In this document: positions 57,801-64,000 of the stretch, piece after piece
How the letters are laid out: every line of letters begins with the position of its first letter
Position numbering within the stretch: the first letter of the stretch is position 1
Assembly (NCBI RefSeq): GCF_003458415.1
Contig: NZ_QRUF01000007.1
Span: 1-64,000, forward strand
Source of the DNA: Collinsella sp. AF25-2LB
GTDB lineage: Bacteria > Actinomycetota > Coriobacteriia > Coriobacteriales > Coriobacteriaceae
Length of the DNA stretch: 64,000 nt
Direction of reading: 5' to 3'
Program-made: the position numbers and the translations under genes
Notes under the pieces: model-generated
Told to the model about the DNA's origin: nothing
The model's input: the letters and a program-made list of their open reading frames with translations, nothing else
The model's database searches: none

Positions 57801-58046
57801 TTACTCGGCTGCCTCGTCAGCAGCGGCCTCGCTCTGGGTGATGTAGGCAGCCTCGGCAACCATGTCATCGACATTGGCCTTGGCCTGCTCGACCATGTCC
57901 TGGTAGCAGTTCTTGACGCGCATACCGCACGCAATACCCTGCACGCAGGCATTCTTTACCGGAGCGCTGGTGAGCAGCTTGATGCCAGCCGTACCAAGCA
58001 GAAAACCGCCACCGACAAGCAGGGTATTGAACGTCGACTTCTTCAT
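57801..58046 (-). CDS. DUF6110 small membrane-associated protein
   Basis: The 81-residue protein has one N-terminal hydrophobic segment (FNTLLVGGGFLLGTAGIKLL), a central Cys-containing part (NACVQGIACGMRVKNCYQDM) and an acidic tail. It resembles DUF6110 proteins, found next to P-type ATPases. The Cys residues could deliver or sense metal. ATG 58046 has GGGAGAAG; it precedes the ATPase by 18 bases in one operon. Confidence 0.75.
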   Translation of the reverse strand: MKKSTFNTLLVGGGFLLGTAGIKLLTSAPVKNACVQGIACGMRVKNCYQDMVEQAKANVDDMVAEAAYITQSEAAADEAAE

Positions 58047-58093
58047 GTTGCTTCTCCCTTTTGCCGCATTGGACGCGGCACGGTACCTCAGCA

Positions 58094-58154
58094 CTCGAGT
58101 AAACAAGTTTGCTCGAGCACACTTTTGGAAAATAGTTTAGTTTATCTAACTATT
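58094..58154. promoter_or_regulatory. Operator-like dyads upstream of the ATPase operon
   Basis: CTCGAGTAAAC and GTTTGCTCGAG (58094-58117) form a near-perfect dyad. AATAGTT and AACTATT (58131-58154) form a second. Both lie upstream of the DUF6110 start and could bind a metal-responsive regulator. Confidence 0.5.
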
Positions 58155-58277
58155 AAGTTCAACAAAGGTTAACTCTTTGGAAATCTTAAGGTGGGGAACA
58201 GCCGGCTTCTAGCGATCCGCCCGCCGCGATGTACATCCGTAACGCCAAAGAGGGAGCCCTCCCCTCTCCAGCAAATT

Positions 58278-58457
58278 GAAGGTGAATGGTTTTCCGCGAA
58301 GTGAACGAGCAAAATTAGACCCCCGAAACATCCGCATTTTTTCGCAGCAAAACCGCAGGAAACACTCGACAAAACCGCAGGAAACCGAGCCAGAAAAGTG
58401 TTGATGTTTCAGGGGTCCAAAATAGGTCGTTCACTTCGCGGAAAAGTATTCACCTTC
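58278..58457. repeat. 180-bp fold-back element with 54-bp inverted arms
   Basis: Bases 58278-58331 and 58404-58457 are inverted copies with about 85% identity (both contain TTTTCCGCGAAGTGAACGA). The loop holds two direct copies of AAAACCGCAGGAAAC (58349 and 58371). It codes for nothing. It may be a MITE relic or a structured RNA. Confidence 0.7.
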
Positions 58458-58475
58458 GTTTTCTCGTCCACAAAA

Positions 58476-58500
58476 ATGAGGGCGCCAACGGCGCCCTCAT
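58476..58500 (-). terminator. Terminator of the gatCAB transcript
   Basis: ATGAGGGCGCC pairs perfectly with GGCGCCCTCAT (loop AAC), with TTTTTG following on the minus strand. It lies beyond structured element copy 2. Confidence 0.8.
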
Positions 58501-58552
58501 TCACCAAATTCCATTCAGCCTACCTGACCCGAACGGCCGAGTCGTCACGGAG

Positions 58553-58680
58553 CCGAGGGGCCGGGCGCAGGGCCTTGCCTCTCAATGAGTTCCGCACGAA
58601 CAGGAGGCGCCAGTGGCGCCTCCGTCGTGAGTCAGGACTGTCCGAAATTGAGAGGCAAGGCCCTGCGCCCGGCCCCTCGG
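58553..58680 (-). ncRNA. Structured 3'-UTR element, copy 2
   Basis: A perfect 34-bp outer stem (58553-58586 with 58647-58680) encloses, on the minus strand, CGGACAGTCCTGACTC, an inner hairpin (CGGAGGCGCC/GGCGCCTCC with loop ACT, extended by CACGA/TCGTG), and TCGTGCGGAACTC. The two strands are identical to copy 1, while stems differ and stay paired. It lies seven bases after the gatB stop, in the same sense. Confidence 0.7.
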
Positions 58681-58687
58681 TTCCCGC

Positions 58688-60364
58688 TTACGAGAGCGAC
58701 GTTCTCAGCAACTCGTTGAAGAGCTTCGGATTGCCCTTGCCGCGGCTCGCCTTCATGCACTGGCCCACCAAAAAGCCGATGACCTTCTGGTTGCCGTCAC
58801 GATACTGCTGCGCCTGATCAGCACAGTTTGCCAGCACCTCGTCCACGATCGGCTGCAACGCGCCGGCATCGCTCACCTGACGCATACCGCGCTCGTCGAC
58901 GATCTTGTTGGGGTCGTCGCCGGTCTGGGCCATGGCCTCAAAGACCTCGTGCGCCTGGTTGGAACTGATGGCATCGGTCGCCAGTAGCTTGGCAAGAGCT
59001 GCCACCTGAGCCGGCGCGATCCCAGACTCGGTCAGCGAGACGCCGGCGCCCTTAAGGTAGGCAATCATCTCGTTCACCAGCAGGTTTGCGACCGTCTGAG
59101 CCTCCTTGCCAGCCATGCCGGCAGCGGCGGCCTCAAAGAACTCGGCAAACTCCGGATCGCCAGCAATCTGCTCGGCGTCGGCCGTCTTAATGCCAAAGTC
59201 GGCCTCAAAACGGGCGCGCTTGGCATCGGGCAGCTCGGGAATCTCGCCACGGCAGCGGTCGATGAACTCGTCGTCCAGATCGAACGGCGCCAGGTCGGGG
59301 TCGGGGAACAGACGATAGTCGTCGGCCGTCTCCTTCACGCGCATGACCACGGTGCGCTTGCGGCTGGGCTCCCAGTGGCGGGTCTCCTGATAGATGATGC
59401 CACCCTCCTCGAGCACCTCGGCCTGGCGGCAGATCTCGTAGGCAAGGCCGTCATGCAGACTCTTAAACGAGTTGAGGTTCTTGAGCTCGGTCTTGGTGCC
59501 CAGCTTGGTCTCGCCGCGACGACGCAGCGACACGTTGCCGTCGCAGCGCATGGAACCCTTCTCCATGGAGCAGTCCGAAATGCCCAGCGTCACAAAGATG
59601 CGACGGAGCTTCTCCATAAACAGGCGCGCTTCCTCAGGCGTACGCAAGTCGGGCTCGGTGACAAGCTCGATCAAAGGCGTGCCGCAGCGGTTGTAGTCGA
59701 CGAGCGACTCGGCCGCGGCGGTAATGCGGCCCTCGGCGCCACCCACGTGGACCATCTTGGCGGCGTCTTCCTCCATGTGGATGCGCAGAATGCGGATAGG
59801 CACCGTGTAGGAACCGTCCTCGCGGCGCTCGGGCATCTGCAGGTTGGACGCGTCGTAGCTGGCCAGATGGCCGGCGCGCTGGTTGCCCTCGCGCATGGTC
59901 ATCGTCATGGACGTGGACAGGCCCTCGGCGTTGGCCGAGGCGCTCGCCAGGCTCTGGGCCTCGGCCTCACCAAACGCGCAGTCGGGGCGCTCGGCGGCAC
60001 CGCGACCGGTCACGTCCAGGTCCAGGTGGCCGTACATGGCAAAGGCGACCGGGCCCTGCGTGGTCTGGAAGTTCTTGGCCATATCGGGATAGAAGTAGTG
60101 CTTGCGGTAGAACATCGAGTGGCGCTGGATCTCGCAGTTGGTGGCGAGGCCGGCCTTGACGATGCTCTCGATGGCGCGCTTGTTGGGCACCGGCAGGGCG
60201 CCGGGCAGGCCCAGGCATACCGGGCACACGTTGGCGTTGGGCTCGTCATCGTGGCTGAGCTTGCAGTTGCAGAACATCTTGGTATCGAGTGCGGTGAGCT
60301 CGGTATGGATCTCCAGGCCGATCACGGCCTCCCAATCCTGCAGGACCTCGGAAAGCTCCTTCAT
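58688..60364 (-). CDS. gatB: Asp-tRNA(Asn)/Glu-tRNA(Gln) amidotransferase subunit B
   Basis: GatB binds misacylated tRNA and joins the kinase step of transamidation. The 558-residue chain has the N-terminal VIGLEIHTEL, the zinc Cys pairs (CNCKL and CPVCLGLPG), and the C-terminal helical/YqeY tail ending VGQCMKASRGKGNP. It is about 70 residues longer than typical GatB; an extra segment lies at about 119-185 (GRGAAERPDCAFGEAEAQ through MPERREDGSY) before RIHMEEDAAK. The frame is intact. It overlaps gatA by one base (TAATG). Confidence 0.95.
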   Translation of the reverse strand: MKELSEVLQDWEAVIGLEIHTELTALDTKMFCNCKLSHDDEPNANVCPVCLGLPGALPVPNKRAIESIVKAGLATNCEIQRHSMFYRKHYFYPDMAKNFQTTQGPVAFAMYGHLDLDVTGRGAAERPDCAFGEAEAQSLASASANAEGLSTSMTMTMREGNQRAGHLASYDASNLQMPERREDGSYTVPIRILRIHMEEDAAKMVHVGGAEGRITAAAESLVDYNRCGTPLIELVTEPDLRTPEEARLFMEKLRRIFVTLGISDCSMEKGSMRCDGNVSLRRRGETKLGTKTELKNLNSFKSLHDGLAYEICRQAEVLEEGGIIYQETRHWEPSRKRTVVMRVKETADDYRLFPDPDLAPFDLDDEFIDRCRGEIPELPDAKRARFEADFGIKTADAEQIAGDPEFAEFFEAAAAGMAGKEAQTVANLLVNEMIAYLKGAGVSLTESGIAPAQVAALAKLLATDAISSNQAHEVFEAMAQTGDDPNKIVDERGMRQVSDAGALQPIVDEVLANCADQAQQYRDGNQKVIGFLVGQCMKASRGKGNPKLFNELLRTSLS

Positions 60365-61878
60365 TACAGCTCGCCTCCCTTCCCGGCAAAATCGGGCGCG
60401 ACGGAAAGCGCGGGCGCACCCGTAGCGGTATCGGCAAAGCTGCGCTCCAGGGCGCGGGCAAACGTGAGCAGCTGACGGTCCTTAAAGGCAGGTCCCACCA
60501 GCTGGGCAGAAACGGGCAGTTGAGTATCCTCGCCCAGACCCAGCGGCACCGAGATGCCACCGTTGCCGCAAATGTTGAGCGAAATGGTGTACAGGTCGGA
60601 GAGGTACATCTGCGTGGGGTCGCTAATCTCGCCAAACTTAAAGGCCGTGCGCGGCGAGGCGGGCATGAGGATGGTGTCCACCTTGGCATACGCGGCGTCG
60701 TAGTCCTGCGTGATGAGCGTGCGGGCCTTTTGCGCAGCGTAGTAGTACTTGTCGTACACGCCCGAGCTCAGCAGGTAGGCGCCGAGCATCTGACGGCGCT
60801 TGGCCTCGGCACCAAAGCCGTGGGCGCGCGACAGCGAGCTCTGGTCGGACAGGTTGGCGCAGCCCTCCTCCTGGTAGCCGTAGCGAATGCCGTCGAAGCG
60901 GGCCAGGTTGGAGAACGCCTCGGCCGGGCCGATGACGTAGTAAGCGGCGATGGCGGCGTCCAGGTGCGGCAGGTCGACCTCGACCAGCTCGGCGCCCTGG
61001 TTCTGCAGCTCCTGGGCGGCGCGCTGAACAGCGGCCTTGACCTCGGGCGTCAGGCCCTCGGCCTCCATAAACGAGGGGATGATGCCCACGCGCTTGCCCT
61101 CGATGCTGTCGTTGAGATGCTCGGTAAAGTCGACGGCGCAGTCCTGGCTGGTGCAGTCGTACGGATCGTGGCCCGCGCCGGTAAGCGCGTTCATGGCCAG
61201 CGCGACATCCTCGACCGTGCGGCCAAAGGGTCCCACCTGGTCGAGCGACGAGCCAAAGGCAACCACGCCGTAACGGCTCACGGCGCCATACGTGGGCTTA
61301 AAGCCCACCACGCCGCACAGCGACGCCGGCTGGCGAATGGAGCCGCCGGTGTCCGAGCCCAGCGAGAGCGCGACCTCGCCCGCGGCGACGGCGGCAGCGG
61401 AGCCGCCCGAAGAGCCGCCGGGCACGCGCTCGGTATCCCAGGGGTTGTTGGTGCGGTGGAACGCCGAGCTCTCGGTAGAGCTACCAAAGGCAAACTCGTC
61501 CATGTTGGCCTTGCCCATGGGCAGGCAGCCGGCATCGAGCATGCGCTGGACGCAGGTAGCGGTGTAGACGCTCTGGTAGTTCTCGAGCATGCGGGAAGCG
61601 CAGGTGGTGCACGTGCCCACGAGGTTCATGTTGTCCTTGATGGCCAGCGGCACGCCCGCAAGCGGGGGCAGCGGCTTGCCTGCGGCACGGTCAGCATCCA
61701 CGCGCGCAGCGGCCTCGAGCGCAAGCTCGGGCGCCACCTGCAGGAATGCCTGGACCCCGCCCTCGCGCGCCTCGATGGCGGCAAGGGAGGCCTGGGCCAC
61801 CTCGGTAGCGGTAAAGTCGCCGGCGGCAACGCCCGCGGCGATCTGGGCGGCGGTAAGGGAATCGAAGCTTAGCGCCAT
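60364..61878 (-). CDS. gatA: Asp-tRNA(Asn)/Glu-tRNA(Gln) amidotransferase subunit A
   Basis: GatA releases ammonia from glutamine for GatB. The 504-residue amidase shows the Ser-cisSer-Lys site: VPLAIKDN (Lys), the PGGSSGGSAAAVA loop, and SLGSDTGGSIRQPAS (nucleophile region). Start and stop overlap gatC and gatB (TAATG each), so all three subunits are made together. Confidence 0.97.
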   Translation of the reverse strand: MALSFDSLTAAQIAAGVAAGDFTATEVAQASLAAIEAREGGVQAFLQVAPELALEAAARVDADRAAGKPLPPLAGVPLAIKDNMNLVGTCTTCASRMLENYQSVYTATCVQRMLDAGCLPMGKANMDEFAFGSSTESSAFHRTNNPWDTERVPGGSSGGSAAAVAAGEVALSLGSDTGGSIRQPASLCGVVGFKPTYGAVSRYGVVAFGSSLDQVGPFGRTVEDVALAMNALTGAGHDPYDCTSQDCAVDFTEHLNDSIEGKRVGIIPSFMEAEGLTPEVKAAVQRAAQELQNQGAELVEVDLPHLDAAIAAYYVIGPAEAFSNLARFDGIRYGYQEEGCANLSDQSSLSRAHGFGAEAKRRQMLGAYLLSSGVYDKYYYAAQKARTLITQDYDAAYAKVDTILMPASPRTAFKFGEISDPTQMYLSDLYTISLNICGNGGISVPLGLGEDTQLPVSAQLVGPAFKDRQLLTFARALERSFADTATGAPALSVAPDFAGKGGEL

Positions 61879-62189
61879 TACTCGCTCTCCCCCTCTCCCA
61901 AAATGGACGGCACGCGGAAGTAGCGGTCGCGCGCGCTGCCGGCGTTTTCCAGCGCAACGTCGAGCGGCAGGTCGCGCTCGGGCTCGCGCAGGTCATCGCC
62001 CATCACGTTGGACAGGCTTCCGATAGGATGGAACGTGGGCTCCACGTCGGGCAAGTCATATTGCAAGACGGGCTCGAGCATCTGGACGGCGTCGTTCATG
62101 TAGGACGTCATCTGGACGAGCTCGTCATCGGTCAGTGCGATCTTTGCGTACTCGGCGATGCCGCGCACGTCTTTCTCGCTGAGTGCCAT
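61878..62189 (-). CDS. gatC: Asp-tRNA(Asn)/Glu-tRNA(Gln) amidotransferase subunit C
   Basis: The 103-residue GatC wraps around GatA and stabilises the complex. It has the usual LSEKDVRGIAEYAKIALTDDE start and the RYFRVPSILGEGE end. ATG 62189 has AAGGGAG upstream; a start six codons earlier lacks a site. Confidence 0.93.
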   Translation of the reverse strand: MALSEKDVRGIAEYAKIALTDDELVQMTSYMNDAVQMLEPVLQYDLPDVEPTFHPIGSLSNVMGDDLREPERDLPLDVALENAGSARDRYFRVPSILGEGESE

Positions 62190-62325
62190 AGGCGCTCCCT
62201 TCCGCATAGCAGTTAAACCGCTCTAGTATACAAGGCAACGCCGCTTGGAGCAGGTGCTTTACCCAAATGCAGCGAAAACGTAACGAGGGCGGCGGTTGGC
62301 AGGCGGCGGGCCGGCCGTTCTGCAA

Positions 62326-62472
62326 CGAAACCGCACCGTCCATAGCGAAAACCGTCCCGCCCACAGCGAAGACCGTCTCGACCACAACGAAAACCGTCCC
62401 GCCCGAAACGAAAAGCATCACAACATTCGACGCTTTTCGCCAAAATCGAGATTTTCATCGAATGTTGTGATG
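62326..62472. repeat. 21-bp tandem repeat followed by a 15-bp perfect hairpin
   Basis: CGAAA or CGAAG marks units at 62326, 62346, 62367, 62388 and 62409 (spacings 20, 21, 21, 21; core AAAACCGTCCCGCCC). The hairpin CATCACAACATTCGA (62416-62430) pairs with 62458-62472. The repeat lies upstream of gatC. Its period is a multiple of three, but I see no start and no protein family, so I treat it as non-coding. Confidence 0.7.
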
Positions 62473-62486
62473 GTTTGGAAGTCCCG

Positions 62487-62521
62487 ACCACCGCAAAGGC
62501 GCCTGTCCCCATTGTGGTGGT
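62487..62521 (-). terminator. Hairpin after the sortase gene with conserved GGGGACAGG
   Basis: On the minus strand it begins CCACCACAATGGGGACAGGC and returns with CCTTTGCGGTGG. It matches the hairpin after murT-gatD at about 30 of 33 bases. Confidence 0.7.
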
Positions 62522-62534
62522 TCTGGAGAATGTC

Positions 62535-63473
62535 TTATGCCGAGGCTTTGGCCTTGCGGCGCTTGCGGACCGCGTGGATCACGATGTCCAGCAGCAACAG
62601 CGCAATGGCTATGACCACGATGAGCACGGCAAACTCGCGCTTACCCCAGTGGCGGCCGGCCAGCGACTTTTGCTTGTCGACGTCCTTCTTGCTGTACTTG
62701 GTGCGCACGCAATGCACCAGCAGGCGATGGTCGTTTACGCCGTAGGGCGTGCAGGTGACAAGCGTCACCTTGTCGGCGCCCGGCTCGATGGTCAGCGACT
62801 CCATCTCCTCGGGCAGCACGACCTCGGAGTCCACCATCTTGTAGGCGAGCGTCTTGTTCATGGTGTGCAGCAGCACCAGGTCGCCGGGCTCCAGCGAGTG
62901 GATGTCGTCGAACATGCTCAGGTTGCGCATGCCCGAGTGCGCGGTGAGCACGCAATGCGTCGAGGTGCCGCCCACCGGCAGGCTCGTGCCCTCCAGATGG
63001 CCGACGCCCGCCATGAGGACCTCCTCGCTCGTGCCGTGGTAGATGGGCATGCTCACGTCGATGGAGGGGATCTCGACCCAGCTCATCATGGGGTCGCGGT
63101 CAAAGATGAGCTGCTGGGCGTAGGGCTCGATCTGGTCGGCGGGGAGCTCGGTGGCCTCGCCCGCCAGCTGCTCGTTAAAGGAGCGCGCCTGGAGCAGGAT
63201 GCGCTCGCGCTCCTCGGCAGACAGCGCGTCCACGGTGCTGGACACGGTGCTGATCTGGTTGAACACGCCCGAGGCCTCGAGCCGGTCCAAGATCCACGGC
63301 CAGGTCATAAGACCCACGCCAATAAGGATGATGACGATGGTGATGAGCCGATCGGCCCAGCGCGGCAGTCGCTTGCGACGGCGCTTGGGCTTTGGTTGAG
63401 GTTTGGGCTGAGGGCTTGAGCCGCCGTTGGCCGCAGCGTTATTGCTCTTCATATGTTTGGCGCCCTGCACCAT
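62535..63473 (-). CDS. Class C sortase
   Basis: The 312-residue membrane enzyme would polymerise pilins or anchor surface proteins. It has an N-terminal membrane segment (LITIVIILIGVGLMTWPW), a sortase core with H179 (LTAHSGM), C241 (TLVTCTPYG) and R250, and a C-terminal membrane helix followed by RKRRK. The C-terminal helix and TLVTCTPYGVNDHRLLV are class C marks. Class C lids often carry a DP(W/F/Y) motif; here DRDPMMSW may fill that role. No pilin gene is in view; substrates may lie outside the window. Confidence 0.92.
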   Translation of the reverse strand: MVQGAKHMKSNNAAANGGSSPQPKPQPKPKRRRKRLPRWADRLITIVIILIGVGLMTWPWILDRLEASGVFNQISTVSSTVDALSAEERERILLQARSFNEQLAGEATELPADQIEPYAQQLIFDRDPMMSWVEIPSIDVSMPIYHGTSEEVLMAGVGHLEGTSLPVGGTSTHCVLTAHSGMRNLSMFDDIHSLEPGDLVLLHTMNKTLAYKMVDSEVVLPEEMESLTIEPGADKVTLVTCTPYGVNDHRLLVHCVRTKYSKKDVDKQKSLAGRHWGKREFAVLIVVIAIALLLLDIVIHAVRKRRKAKASA

Positions 63474-63584
63474 CGCCGGTCACTCCTCTACAACTCAGGT
63501 TGTCTAAACAAATAATAGCCGATTAGCGAGCTCATACGCCGGACAACGCAGCTTGGCTGCACCGTCCGGGCCACGTAACCCCAC

Positions 63585-64000
63585 TCAACCAATCAAGCCA
63601 TATGTTGCTTTCATCGTCTCGAGCAACTGCGCCATCGTTACGCCCGCAACCCCAATCTGTTTCAGATTGACGTCGCCCACCTCACAATCTTTGACAAACG
63701 CAAGCATATCGTCCTTCAGTTCTCCGCCCAGGTCGACACCTTCCGACTCGCCGAGCAGCTGAGCAAGTCTCAGCGCATCGCGTTTATGCTTTTTTACCTT
63801 CCTCGAATCAACGTTCTCCCCCGCTTCCCTTCTAGCTTTTAGGTCGAGATACGCCTTCGCTTTGAACGGGACAATGTATTCCGTACCCAGGACCGAAACG
63901 CCGCCTACGGTCCGAATTCCCTGAAGGAACAAGCTGTAGTAAGCATCGTCCAACAAAATTGCCGACAGACTGCTTATGTTTTCATCAACGTGAATTGGCG
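63585..64000 (-). CDS. Nucleotidyltransferase-like protein, C-terminal part (runs off the window)
   Basis: The open frame continues past base 64000, so the start is not seen. The visible 138 residues include IHVDENISSLSAILLDDAYY, a VLGTEYIVPFKAKAYLDLKA segment and a basic DSRKVKKHKRDALRLAQLL motif. I have seen this KKHxxD motif in uncharacterised nucleotidyltransferase-like (AbiEii-type) proteins. The apparent start at 63956 is internal. Function remains uncertain; the AbiEii link is weak. Confidence 0.5.
   Translation of the reverse strand, partial: PIHVDENISSLSAILLDDAYYSLFLQGIRTVGGVSVLGTEYIVPFKAKAYLDLKARREAGENVDSRKVKKHKRDALRLAQLLGESEGVDLGGELKDDMLAFVKDCEVGDVNLKQIGVAGVTMAQLLETMKATYGLIG

Noticed and set aside
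62213..62512. Minus-strand hydrophobic frame over the 21-bp repeats
   Set aside because: No start site or ribosome site, and its only pattern comes from the tandem repeat.

Overview
The window reads as a chromosome segment of a high-GC Gram-positive gut anaerobe, most likely Collinsella or a close relative in the Coriobacteriia. The signs are a GatCAB amidotransferase, a type III glutamine synthetase, MurT/GatD-type peptidoglycan amidation, a class C sortase, PTS sugar uptake, several iron-containing alcohol dehydrogenases and cobalamin-dependent methionine synthesis. The genus is an inference from gene content, not the result of a search.

Bases 1-11,600 are accessory DNA. They hold the end of an IS3/IS150-like element, a complete IS30-family element, a type III restriction-modification locus whose mod gene has lost its 5' half (res and a DUF4238 gene are intact), a GmrSD-like DUF262/DUF1524 nuclease gene with an amber codon near its start, a ribbon-helix-helix mobilisation-like protein, a tyrosine integrase, an excisionase-like gene and a Cro/CI-type regulator. 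Between the two regulators lie three GTAC-N6-GTAC dyads. From 11,077 to the 3' end of guaA there are about ten copies of TTTACTCCC in both orientations. Together these suggest an integrative element that uses the guaA terminus.

Bases 11,600-31,530 are mainly metabolic: guaA, asparaginase, ychF, an alpha-glucoside module (GH4 6-phospho-alpha-glucosidase, EIICB transporter, dehydrogenase, GntR regulator with two matching operators), a 4Fe-4S protein, glycerol and other alcohol dehydrogenases, two repeat-rich cytosolic proteins, and a single-chain MurT-GatD fusion. Bases 31,600-32,330 hold tRNA-Glu, duplicated fragments of it, and a 221-bp MITE-like element. Then come type III glutamine synthetase and a methionine block (metF, MetH reactivation protein, metH) interrupted by a 5-methylcytosine methyltransferase/DUF4928 restriction pair.

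Bases 41,400-64,000 carry a UPF0210 gene, a methyltransferase, yhbY, a large BTAD-type regulator, nagB, an EIIA protein, glmM, rpsI-rplM, a patatin-like lipase, tmRNA, a PIN toxin-antitoxin pair, a P1B-like ATPase with a DUF6110 partner, gatCAB, a sortase, and a partial gene at the window edge.

The most unusual signals are non-coding. (1) Two elements just downstream of a stop codon, each in the sense of its gene, share two conserved single strands and an inner hairpin, but have unrelated, perfectly paired 32-34 bp outer stems. This looks like a structured 3'-UTR RNA or an unusual repeat. (2) tRNA-Glu and tmRNA are each followed by two inverted copies of their own T-arm, linked to the same CAGGG(T/C)GCG tail and AAACGC-GAA-GCGTTT hairpin. 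(3) A family of 3'-end hairpins shares a GGG(A/T)CAGG strand. (4) There is a 62-bp tandem repeat beside tmRNA.
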